From: Pseudoalteromonas atlantica
GTDB taxonomy: Bacteria > Pseudomonadota > Gammaproteobacteria > Enterobacterales > Alteromonadaceae
Reading direction: 5' to 3'
DNA: 64,000 bases
Assembly (NCBI GenBank): GCA_007988745.1
Contig: BJUT01000011.1
Location: forward strand, 1-64,000
The notes beneath the pieces were generated by a model. It worked only from the letters and a program-made list of their open reading frames with translations, was not told the origin of the DNA and did no database searches. The position numbers were made by a program, and so were the translations under genes. Positions within the stretch are counted from its first letter, which is position 1, and every line of letters starts with the position of its first letter. Below are positions 48,201 to 56,119 of the stretch, piece after piece.

Positions 48201-49145
48201 TTAACGGCGGTTTTTACGTGCACGTGCACGGCGCTGTTTTTTCTCTTCTTCTTTAGCGGCTTTTTTGGCCTCTGCAGCGGCGCGTAAGCCAGCTACCATA
48301 ATTTCTTCTTCTTCACGCATGGCTGGGGTTTCCATGGTAATACGGCCGATAATCCCATCACGTAATTCGTTAATCAGTATTTCAGACATTTTATAGGTGT
48401 CTATTTGGTTACCGCCACGAATACAACCACGCTTTTTACCGGCCATTTCTACAAACTCCCAGTCACTTTCTGGCAATTCATCTATTTTATAGCGTGCTTT
48501 TAAAAGCTCTGGGTAGGCTTTTAATAAATACTCTGCGGTATAACTTGCCACATCTTCGTATTCAAGCGCTGTATCACGTATTGCACCGGTGGCACCTAAA
48601 CGATAACCCGAGTTCTCGTTTTCTACTTTAGGCCACAGCATACCTGGCGTGTCGTAAAGCATAATGCCGTCTTCAAGCTTAATACGTTGCTGCGCTTTTG
48701 TTACCGCAGGCTCGTTACCCGTTTTTGCAACTATGCGCCCAGCTAATACGTTAATTAACGTTGATTTGCCCACATTTGGAATACCCATGATCATGGCTTT
48801 AATTTGCTTATCGGCGCCCACTTTATGTGGCACTAATTTTTTACAAAGCTCATTAATGCGGTGCACCTCAGCGGCTTTATCATGGCCAAACGCGATGGCT
48901 TTAACGCCACTTTCTTGCTCAAAATAGTCTTTCCACGCTTGGGTCATTTTAGGGTCGGCTAAATCCGCCTTATTTAAAATTTTGATGACCGGCTTGCCTT
49001 CACGAAGCGTAGTTACCATAGGGTTTTCACTACTGTAAGGAATGCGTGCATCAAGCACTTCAATGATCACATCCATTTGCGGCATTATTTCTTTAATCTC
49101 ATTACGGGCTTTATTCATGTGCCCAGGGAACCACTGGATAGCCAT
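48201..49145 (-). CDS. rbgA: Ribosome biogenesis GTPase YlqF/RbgA-like
   Basis: Circularly permuted GTPase of 314 aa that in Bacillus assists late 50S assembly. The order of G motifs is permuted: LNKADLAD (G4) near residue 56 comes before GIPNVGKSTLINVLAG (G1) near residue 121 and YDTPGMLWPK (G3) near residue 164. It starts AIQWFPGHMNKARNEIKE, the YlqF hallmark. The C-terminus is a Lys/Arg/Glu-rich tail (KKAAKEEEKKQRRARARKNR), probably RNA-binding. Monocistronic and divergent from the yaeQ-like gene. Confidence 0.92.
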   Translation of the reverse strand: MAIQWFPGHMNKARNEIKEIMPQMDVIIEVLDARIPYSSENPMVTTLREGKPVIKILNKADLADPKMTQAWKDYFEQESGVKAIAFGHDKAAEVHRINELCKKLVPHKVGADKQIKAMIMGIPNVGKSTLINVLAGRIVAKTGNEPAVTKAQQRIKLEDGIMLYDTPGMLWPKVENENSGYRLGATGAIRDTALEYEDVASYTAEYLLKAYPELLKARYKIDELPESDWEFVEMAGKKRGCIRGGNQIDTYKMSEILINELRDGIIGRITMETPAMREEEEIMVAGLRAAAEAKKAAKEEEKKQRRARARKNRR

Positions 49146-49236
49146 TTTTAACTCCTAACATATAATTTGACGCTATTTTAACTGGCAATTCATTTAATTG
49201 CGCTATACTGGCGCAAATTTTTTTAGATTAGATATT

Positions 49237-49773
49237 ATGGCTCTTAAATCTACCATTATTAAAGCGCAATTATCGTTAAGCGATATGGACCGCCACGTGT
49301 ACCAAGATTTTAATTTAACGTTGGCACAGCATCCCTCTGAAACCGAGCAACGCTTGATGATTCGCTTATTAGCCTATGCGCTAAATAGTTGTGATGGCTT
49401 AGAGTTTACCAAAGGCTTAAGTGCCGACGATGAACCTGAGCTTTGGCATGTAAACTACAGTGAAGAGATAGAGCTGTGGATTGAGCTGGGCCTGCCAGAT
49501 GAAAAGCGTCTTAAAAAAGCCTGCAATAAAGCTAAAAAAGTGGTGCTTTATACCTATGGCGAAAACAACCAAGCTATTTGGTGGCAAAAACATCAACCTA
49601 AATTGTACGATTTTAAAAACTTAAGTATTTTTAGCCTTGATTACGCCGCTACTCAGGCACTTGCAGATTTAGCCGACCGCAATATAAAACTTACCATTAC
49701 CGTTCAAGATGGTGAAGTGTGGGTCAGTTCTGATACGGCTAATATCGAAATAAAACCGCAACAGTTAATGTAA
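49237..49773 (+). CDS. yaeQ: YaeQ family protein
   Basis: A 178-aa cytoplasmic protein with a nuclease-like fold in structural studies of the family; the cellular role is unresolved. It has ALKSTIIKAQLSLSDMDRHV at the start, HPSETEQRLMIRLLAYALN near residue 37, GLSADDEPELWH near residue 60, and KAKKVVLYTYG near residue 98. The ATG at 49237 matches family length; the frame is open from 49198. A hydrolase gene follows after 17 bp. Confidence 0.88.
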   Translation: MALKSTIIKAQLSLSDMDRHVYQDFNLTLAQHPSETEQRLMIRLLAYALNSCDGLEFTKGLSADDEPELWHVNYSEEIELWIELGLPDEKRLKKACNKAKKVVLYTYGENNQAIWWQKHQPKLYDFKNLSIFSLDYAATQALADLADRNIKLTITVQDGEVWVSSDTANIEIKPQQLM

Positions 49774-49790
49774 ATTGTAGGTAAGGGCGT

Positions 49791-50396
49791 ATGAAAATAA
49801 ACCACGTTATTGTATTACACGGCCTTTATATGTCGGGCTTTGTTATGCGCCCGCTCTGCTCTCGTCTTGAACAGTCTGGAGTTAAAGTACTGAATCTCAC
49901 TTACAATACGCTCGACCCTAACTTAAGCACCATATTTAAACAAATTGATGAGTTTATTGGTGATGAGCCCTCTGCATTAGTATGTCACTCTATGGGCGGA
50001 TTAATTGCCCGCGCCTACTTAGAGGCAGGCACGCCAGCGAGTCACCATGTCACTAAAGTGATTACGCTTGGCACACCCCATCAAGGCAGCCACATAGCGC
50101 AAAAGATGAAGCAAAAAGGGTTTGAAACCTTTTTAAAAAACAGCGTCGAGTTTTTACTCACTAAAAATGGTAACTGGCCGTTTAAGGCCAAGCTTTACAG
50201 TATTGCTGGCGATTTGCCCATTGGGTTAATGCCGTTAATTGTCAAAGGCAGTCAGTCCGATGGCACCGTTTTACTAGACGAAACCAAGCTTAAAGGCATG
50301 GCTGAGCATAAAGTGTTTCATTTAAGCCATACCAGTATGATTTATTCTCGCCAAGTGCTTGAATACATTATTAAGTGCCTTAACGAAGCAGCCTAG
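49791..50396 (+). CDS. Alpha/beta hydrolase, PGAP1/lipase-like
   Basis: A 201-aa hydrolase. The oxyanion region is VIVLHGLYMSGFVM near residue 7, the nucleophile elbow is LVCHSMGGLIARAYLE with Ser near residue 67, and LGTPHQGS near residue 97 is typical of PGAP1/triacylglycerol lipase-like folds. The catalytic His is probably in LSHTSMIYS near residue 183. No signal peptide, so a cytoplasmic esterase is likely; the substrate is unknown. The stop overlaps a convergent small gene by 4 bp. Confidence 0.82.
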   Translation: MKINHVIVLHGLYMSGFVMRPLCSRLEQSGVKVLNLTYNTLDPNLSTIFKQIDEFIGDEPSALVCHSMGGLIARAYLEAGTPASHHVTKVITLGTPHQGSHIAQKMKQKGFETFLKNSVEFLLTKNGNWPFKAKLYSIAGDLPIGLMPLIVKGSQSDGTVLLDETKLKGMAEHKVFHLSHTSMIYSRQVLEYIIKCLNEAA

Positions 50397-50602
50397 TCTT
50401 CCCCCGCCTCTGCTATTTTATAACTGATTAAAAATATCACCCCCAAAATAAGTGGCATGGGTGCGGCAATGTAGCCAAACGTGTCGGCATTGGCAAAACT
50501 TGCGCCTGCTAAATGCGCCACCAGCCCCAATACAAATGCTATAACGGCTATACCTACCACTATTAACTCTGCTTTATTTTGTTTTACTGTTTTTGCATCC
50601 AT
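50393..50602 (-). CDS. Small two-helix membrane protein
   Basis: A 69-aa protein with a short charged start and two hydrophobic helices at about residues 13-32 and 42-62, ending AEAGED. No family recognised. A sequence resembling an FNR/EtrA site lies 72-85 bp upstream of its start. Its stop overlaps the hydrolase stop on the other strand. Confidence 0.6.
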   Translation of the reverse strand: MDAKTVKQNKAELIVVGIAVIAFVLGLVAHLAGASFANADTFGYIAAPMPLILGVIFLISYKIAEAGED

Positions 50603-50948
50603 AATCGCTCTCCAATAAATTTAAGATATTTATTTTGCTTGAGTGAATTATGCGCTACAGCCATAAGCATTTACTGATTTAGATCAATACATCAAATAGC
50701 CAATATTCAACCTTGTAGAAAACTTGTTTTGGATCATAATTTATCCATGTTTTGTCTTTATTTTATTGTTAAGGGGTAGAATTTTAATAAATTCAACCCA
50801 TCTATATTGTATGAGTGATTTATTGCGCTGCACGTTATTAATAGTTAAAACCTATTGCATTGACTGGTTTAAACAATTTTACTAATTAATAGCACTGAGC
50901 AATAATGATCATCAGTTCATAAATAAACGGTTCATCAAGGAGCAAGGT
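50603..50948. other. Divergent promoter region of the small membrane protein and dps
   Basis: A 346-bp AT-rich region. Apart from the FNR-like site at 50674-50687 I see no clear operator. AAGGAGCAAGGT before dps is its ribosome site. Confidence 0.4.
50674..50687. promoter_or_regulatory. FNR/EtrA-like site
   Basis: CTGAT-TTAG-ATCAA matches TTGAT-N4-ATCAA at nine of ten bases. It lies 72-85 bp upstream of the small membrane protein gene and 262 bp from dps, so the former is the likelier target. Confidence 0.45.
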
Positions 50949-51422
50949 ATGTCACAGGTAAATGCAATTGGTTTAAACAGCGCAAAAAGCGAAGACATTG
51001 TTAAGTCACTCAATACATTATTGAGCAGCTACCAAATTCAATACATGAATGCGCGCGGTTTTCATTGGAATATTAAAGGCCGTAACTTTTTTGAATTACA
51101 CATTAAATTTGAAGAGATTTATAATTTACTACTTGAAAAAGTAGATGAAATTGCTGAACGTATTTTAACGTTAGATGGCGCGCCACTACATGCGTTTTCT
51201 GATTACTTAGAAGTAAGTGAAATTAAAGAAGCTAAAAACATTAGCGATGGTACCGCAGCCGTAGAAAACCTATTAGCTGGCTACAGCACACTAATTAAAA
51301 TGCAACGTGAAGTACTTACTCAAGCAGGCGATGCAGATGATGAAGGTACAGCGTCATTAATGGGTGATTATATTTCAGAGCAAGAAAAACTAGTATGGAT
51401 GTTAAAAGCGTACTTAGACTAA
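50949..51422 (+). CDS. dps: Dps-family DNA-binding ferritin-like protein
   Basis: Mini-ferritin that oxidises and stores iron and protects DNA under oxidative stress or starvation. The 157-aa protein has the ferroxidase-site residues in ARGFHWNIKGRNFFELHIKF near residue 35 and KVDEIAERILTLDGAP near residue 62, with the rest a four-helix bundle. No long basic N-terminal tail is present, so direct DNA binding may be weak. AAGGAG precedes the ATG. Single gene with a structured downstream region. Confidence 0.93.
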   Translation: MSQVNAIGLNSAKSEDIVKSLNTLLSSYQIQYMNARGFHWNIKGRNFFELHIKFEEIYNLLLEKVDEIAERILTLDGAPLHAFSDYLEVSEIKEAKNISDGTAAVENLLAGYSTLIKMQREVLTQAGDADDEGTASLMGDYISEQEKLVWMLKAYLD

Positions 51423-51521
51423 GCTAAAAAATAAGCCCTCAAAAGGGGAGGGCTACAAATAGGGAGAATCGTAAATTTCTTTGCGATTCGGATACTATAT
51501 TAGCGCCCCCTATCGACTAAA

Positions 51522-51552
51522 CAACGCCACTGTTACCAGTGGCGTTGTTTTT
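51522..51552 (+). terminator. Terminator downstream of dps
   Basis: AACGCCACTG pairs with CAGTGGCGTT around TTAC, followed by GTTTTT. It is 100 bp after the dps stop; the stretch between contains additional stems. Confidence 0.8.
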
Positions 51553-51614
51553 GGTTTAAGCGGAGCATAAATAATTTTAAAGCAAACTAGCCCACCCTTT
51601 TCGCGCTTGCATTA

Positions 51615-51645
51615 AAAAGCCCCAGCAACGGCTGGGGCTTTTGTT
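51615..51645 (-). terminator. Terminator of the TonB receptor gene
   Basis: AAAAGCCCCAGC and GCTGGGGCTTTT pair around AACG. On the minus strand it ends in TTTTT. Confidence 0.85.
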
Positions 51646-51704
51646 AATACCAGCTCCTTAATTAAGTGAAGCTGGAAAAACTACAATTGTGCAGTATTAA
51701 CTGC

Positions 51705-54647
51705 TTAAAATTTACTTCTAAAACCAATATAGAAGGTTTGCCCGATTGGGTCATACGTACCTGCGTCGGTTTCAGTACCTGTGCTTGAGCCACTTACACC
51801 TGAAAGTATACGCGGAGGCTCTTTATCAAATAAATTGTTAGCGCCGGCGTATAGCTCTACCGCGTCACTTATATGATAGCTTGCTTGTACATCGTGGTAG
51901 ATTACTGAGCCAATACCCACGCCGCCAGCAGGTATACCAAAGCCACTTAAGAATTGATCATCAAAGTCAGCAGCCCCTATGTAGGTCATGCTCCAGTTAA
52001 AATCAAAGTCATCAAGCTTATAGCCTAAGTTCCAGTTAGCTTTGTGTTCAGATGCGCCAATTTCACCAGCAAACTCATCTTTATCCGCACCCGGTAACGG
52101 AATAGTGTAACCGTCAATCAAGTAAGTGTATGCAAGGCGAGTTCTAAATGCGCCTGGGCCAATATCGGCAGAGTAAGTTAGTGTTAAATCAACACCTTCA
52201 GTTCCTAAACCACCACTATTTGATACACCACTGTCAATAAACTCAAGTGAACCTGCGCTATTATTACCAGAAGGGCCGCTACGACGAGTTATAAAGCTAC
52301 AGAAGCTATCGTCACCACCGCCATAACATTGGTCTAAAATAAATTGGCGCGGTGTAGATACAATCGCATCTGTGATTTCTATATCAAAGTAATCAAGGGT
52401 AACGTCAAGGCCCGAAATTAGCTCCTCTGGGGTAAATACCACACCCACAGTCACAGAGTCGCCCACTTCTTCTTTTAAGTCTGGGTTACCACGGTTAAAA
52501 CCACTAATACCCTGTAAATCAGACTGGTTAAGGGTAAACTCACCGTTTGATGCAATATTATTTGCAACACCCGCATCGGCACGACACGCATCACCTACAG
52601 CGCCACCGCCACTGTTTGTAACACCTATACATGGATCGTTTAAACCACTTGGGAATGTTTGCGAAGGCGGTGAAAATAACTCATCAATATTAGGCGCACG
52701 TGTAGAACGAGCACGAGTAGCACGAAGGCGTAAGCTATCCATCACTTCCCAATCAACACCTACGTTCCAGCTTTCTGTATTACCTACTGTTGAGTAGTCA
52801 GATAAACGGACTGCGGCGTTCATTGTTACCGCATCCAGCACTGGAATGTTAGCCTCAACATAGTATTCAGTTACATCAAAAGAACCTTCGGTTGCAGGAA
52901 TTGCATTACCGGCATTTAAGCCTGCTTGCTGTAGGGCATCAAATTCACTGCGAGAAAACTCTTCGCGGTATTCAAAACCAGCCGCAATACCTACCATACC
53001 CGCAGGCAGCTCAAATAAATCACCTGAGACATTACCGCCAATAATTTCTTGCTCTACCGACGTAGAAAGCGTACTTGGCGCACTTACAAAATCAATTGCA
53101 CCTTGCGATAGTGAATTAAATCCGTAAATGTTTACTGGCGCACAATTAAAGCCACGCGCTGTTGCATCAATACAAATCGCTTCATCGGTAATGCCATCCG
53201 CATCTAAATCTTGGCTATCAATTACCGCCTCTAAACCTTGGCGAAAGCTTTGTACATTTACTAAGCCACCTGATACTTGCGACTCTTTCGTTTTACCGTA
53301 CACATAGTAGGTATCGTAAAACCAGCTGTCGTTAATCTCACCCTGAAAGCCCACAGCTAAGCGGAATGTATCACGCTCTGCACGGGCACCACGGTTACCT
53401 ACGTCACTTAAACGTTTTGCAAAAAAGATATCTCTAGCACCATCACCGTCGGTGTCTGTTGCTGCATTGTAAATATCATCTGGCACAAAGGCATTTCTGA
53501 GCATTTCGCCATTTACGTCAAACTCAATTGGCACGCGGCCATTGGCATAAATGTCATCTGAGGCAAACGGAAAAGGCTCTAACTCTGAAATAGTGGTACT
53601 AGATGCGTACGTCCCTTCAAAAAAGAAGCTGTGTTTATCTGTTAACTCGTAACTACCATTTGAGGCGAATAAGTAGCGCTCTGTTGGTATAGCAATGGTA
53701 CGTACACCGCTTCGGTTAAAGCCGTTGGCATCTATACCGTCACCGCCATTGGTGCTAAACGAGTCTTGTAAGTTGTTGTTTGGATCGTAAGTAAAGCGTG
53801 TATCGCCTGCATCAAAACGCCCTTGTGGCGGAAATGATGAGAAAAACGGGTTAACGGCTTCAAAAATAGAGCCCGGATTTGCCGCCGGATCGTCTTCAAA
53901 ATAAATACCTGAAAATTGGTCTACTGCAGAGCGCTCACGATCGCGCGAAAACACAGCACCTTGGTCTGAGTAGCCTAAGTGGAACATGGCTTGACCTTTG
54001 CCATCACCCGTAGTTAAACCCGAGGTAAAAGAAAACTGGCGCGATTCATCATCGCCTTCGCTTGATTCGCCGTATTGGCCTTCAAACTCTACGCCTTCAA
54101 AGTCATCTTTTAGTACAAAGTTAACTACACCTGCAACCGCATCAGAGCCATATACTGATGATGCGCCACCGGTCATAATTTCCACGCGCTCAATAAATTG
54201 GCTAGGAATGGTATTTAAATCAACTGCCGAGCTACCAGGTACACCCGATACATAACGGCGCCCATTCACAAGTACTAAAGTACGGTTTGAACCTAAGTTA
54301 CGCAAATCAACAGTAGCTACACCCGCGCTTGCCGTTGAAAAGTTAGAGTTAGTACGGCTAATAGCTGGAGAGCCAAATGCTGGGTTTTCTAGCAGTAGGT
54401 TTTGGATGTTTAAAGAACCCGATGCATCAATTGCCTCGCCACTTACAACCTGTATAGGTGCAGACGACATCGCCTCGGCTGAACGAATACGAGAACCCGT
54501 TACTTGCACGCGTTCTATTTTTTCTAGTTCGTCTTCTTCTGCGGCTATACCTTGAAAAGAAAAGCCAGCAAGCACTGTCGCACTAAGTGCTAAAGACAAT
54601 GAAGATTTTTTAAATGTACGACTATCTAAGTTATTTATTTTTTTCAT
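51705..54647 (-). CDS. TonB-dependent outer-membrane receptor
   Basis: A 980-aa ligand-gated channel powered by TonB. Signal peptide about residues 1-36; the plug domain has VQVTGSRIRS (a TonB-box-like start), QNLLLENPAFG, VDLRNLGSNRTLVLVNGRR and VEIMTGGASSVYGSDAVAGVVNFVLK. The long beta-barrel ends TFYIGFRSKF with terminal Phe. It has no extra CTD or secretin/TonB N-terminal signalling domain. This class, common in Alteromonadales and Caulobacter, usually imports oligosaccharides or other large nutrients rather than siderophores; the ligand is unknown. A LytTR regulator is encoded divergently. Confidence 0.93.
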   Translation of the reverse strand: MKKINNLDSRTFKKSSLSLALSATVLAGFSFQGIAAEEDELEKIERVQVTGSRIRSAEAMSSAPIQVVSGEAIDASGSLNIQNLLLENPAFGSPAISRTNSNFSTASAGVATVDLRNLGSNRTLVLVNGRRYVSGVPGSSAVDLNTIPSQFIERVEIMTGGASSVYGSDAVAGVVNFVLKDDFEGVEFEGQYGESSEGDDESRQFSFTSGLTTGDGKGQAMFHLGYSDQGAVFSRDRERSAVDQFSGIYFEDDPAANPGSIFEAVNPFFSSFPPQGRFDAGDTRFTYDPNNNLQDSFSTNGGDGIDANGFNRSGVRTIAIPTERYLFASNGSYELTDKHSFFFEGTYASSTTISELEPFPFASDDIYANGRVPIEFDVNGEMLRNAFVPDDIYNAATDTDGDGARDIFFAKRLSDVGNRGARAERDTFRLAVGFQGEINDSWFYDTYYVYGKTKESQVSGGLVNVQSFRQGLEAVIDSQDLDADGITDEAICIDATARGFNCAPVNIYGFNSLSQGAIDFVSAPSTLSTSVEQEIIGGNVSGDLFELPAGMVGIAAGFEYREEFSRSEFDALQQAGLNAGNAIPATEGSFDVTEYYVEANIPVLDAVTMNAAVRLSDYSTVGNTESWNVGVDWEVMDSLRLRATRARSTRAPNIDELFSPPSQTFPSGLNDPCIGVTNSGGGAVGDACRADAGVANNIASNGEFTLNQSDLQGISGFNRGNPDLKEEVGDSVTVGVVFTPEELISGLDVTLDYFDIEITDAIVSTPRQFILDQCYGGGDDSFCSFITRRSGPSGNNSAGSLEFIDSGVSNSGGLGTEGVDLTLTYSADIGPGAFRTRLAYTYLIDGYTIPLPGADKDEFAGEIGASEHKANWNLGYKLDDFDFNWSMTYIGAADFDDQFLSGFGIPAGGVGIGSVIYHDVQASYHISDAVELYAGANNLFDKEPPRILSGVSGSSTGTETDAGTYDPIGQTFYIGFRSKF

Positions 54648-54661
54648 ACTATAATGTCCCT

Positions 54662-54700
54662 GAAATGTTATTTTTGTAACTGGTTGGTTACAAACATTTC
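54662..54700. promoter_or_regulatory. Inverted repeat just upstream of the TonB receptor gene
   Basis: TTTGTAAC (54673-54680) and GTTACAAA (54687-54694) are perfect inverted copies 6 bp apart, flanked by a second pair GAAATG/CATTTC. It ends 15-25 bp before the ATG, so it could be an operator or a 5' UTR hairpin beside the ribosome site. Confidence 0.5.
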
Positions 54701-54876
54701 AACATTAAGTGGAATAATTTTAAGACACTATGCGCATTATTTAATAGGCATTTAGTCAGGTACAAACAGCAGGATATATGGGATGAAGGTACTTATCCCA
54801 GATTGTTATAAATTAGATTAAATTTTTTTAACATTTTTTATTAAATACACGGTCTTTATAACTACACACTCTAGAG

Positions 54877-55644
54877 ATGGATTTTTTTATGATTACTTAC
54901 TTTCATGCACTAATTAGAGTTAGCACGAGCAAATTTGCAACATTCTTAACTCAGCAGGTGCAAGCTCACCGTCACTTTGATTCGCAAATGCAACTGCCCG
55001 AGCAGCGTTTAGATCAAATAGATACCTCTCGTTTTAATGTGCTTTTTTACGAATTATCTAATTTAAATGATCCTACTCAAATAGTGCACCTAACTGAATT
55101 GGCTAAAACAATGAAAGTGGTGGTGATTGCTAGGTCGGCTGAATTTGCTAATTTTGCGTTTGAAGTCGGCGCAGTCGATTTTTTAACCGTCGATGCAACC
55201 GCTTCAAGGCTTGAAAAATGCTTCGATAAGCTTATTCATTTATGCCCATTAGCCACACAAGCCGAGCGCTTGTTTAAAGCCGCATCTGAAAACGAGCAAC
55301 CCATTGCTGCACATATTGTTGTTAAAGATGTAGGAAAGGTACGTTTAATAGATATTAACGATATTGTATGGATAAACGGTGCGGGTAATTATGTAGAGCT
55401 ACACTTTAATGGTAACAGCGCCCCCGTTTTACACCGTGAAACCATGAAAAACATTGAGCAACAGCTAGAGCCTGAAGGTTTTATACGTATTCACCGCTCC
55501 ACGCTAGTTAGAAAACATGCCATAAAAGAGCTTATGCCAACAGACAGCGGCGACTATAAAGTGAAGCTTAAAAACAATATCTCGTTAAATTTATCAAGAA
55601 GGTACAAAAACTGCTTAGAAAGCATTATAAGCCCCGTAGCATAG
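54877..55644 (+). CDS. LytTR-family regulator with a degenerate receiver
   Basis: A 255-aa DNA-binding protein. The C-terminal third is a LytTR domain (IVVKDVGKVRLIDINDIVWI, NYVELHFNG, HRETMKNIEQQLEPEGFIRI, HRSTLVRKHAI). The N-terminal 125 residues look like a receiver, but key residues are missing. The phosphoacceptor position is Glu59 (VLFYEL), the early acidic pair is absent, and the Lys of the usual KP motif is Val. It should not be phosphorylated in the usual way. It is divergent from the TonB receptor gene, which it may control (inference). The start could also be the ATG at 54889. Confidence 0.85.
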   Translation: MDFFMITYFHALIRVSTSKFATFLTQQVQAHRHFDSQMQLPEQRLDQIDTSRFNVLFYELSNLNDPTQIVHLTELAKTMKVVVIARSAEFANFAFEVGAVDFLTVDATASRLEKCFDKLIHLCPLATQAERLFKAASENEQPIAAHIVVKDVGKVRLIDINDIVWINGAGNYVELHFNGNSAPVLHRETMKNIEQQLEPEGFIRIHRSTLVRKHAIKELMPTDSGDYKVKLKNNISLNLSRRYKNCLESIISPVA

Positions 55645-55650
55645 GGGCTT
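55629..55650. terminator. Hairpin over the LytTR stop codon
   Basis: AAGCCCC and GGGGCTT pair around an 8-nt loop that contains the TAG. T's after it are sparse, so it is a weak terminator candidate between two convergent genes. Confidence 0.45.
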
Positions 55651-55660
55651 GTAATTCTAT

Positions 55661-56059
55661 TTACCAGTAGGTTTTAATGTATTCATCGTCTGGGTGATGA
55701 TGTAGGTAGCTTTCTGAGTCTTTATAAAAGTTAACTTCAATATCGCTGTTGCTCCAGACCTTCTCGAACATATTTTTAGCAATAATGTTTGCATATAAGT
55801 AATCTACGCGTTCGTAGCCACGCTCTTTTACGCTGGCAAAGTACGCCTCTAACGAGTCCATGCTATCTACAGTTATTAACTCAAATTCTTCTAAATTAAC
55901 CACAACACACTTTACCGCGCCTTTGGGGTGCATACTTAGTTCGTTCACCACGCCATTCGTTAGTAAAGTAATTCCTTCATTATTAAAACTACCCATTAGC
56001 TTTAAATACATGGTGGGTGGCTGAGAGCAAATATAAAACTCTCCATGTGCTCCAAACAT
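55661..56059 (-). CDS. Hypothetical protein, possibly STAS-like
   Basis: A 132-aa soluble protein not recognised with confidence. The alternation of strands and helices, MYLKLMGSFNNEGITLLTNG then CVVVNLEEFELITVDSMDSL, resembles small STAS/SpoIIAA-type folds. The last 25 residues are rich in His, Asp and Tyr (SYLHHHPDDEYIKTYW). It lies 60 bp after oligopeptidase B in the same direction. Function unknown. Confidence 0.55.
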   Translation of the reverse strand: MFGAHGEFYICSQPPTMYLKLMGSFNNEGITLLTNGVVNELSMHPKGAVKCVVVNLEEFELITVDSMDSLEAYFASVKERGYERVDYLYANIIAKNMFEKVWSNSDIEVNFYKDSESYLHHHPDDEYIKTYW

Positions 56060-56119
56060 AAATAACCTTTTATATATCAGTGCTTCATTAAAGCTTAATA
56101 CATTTTGCGTATTTTGCAG

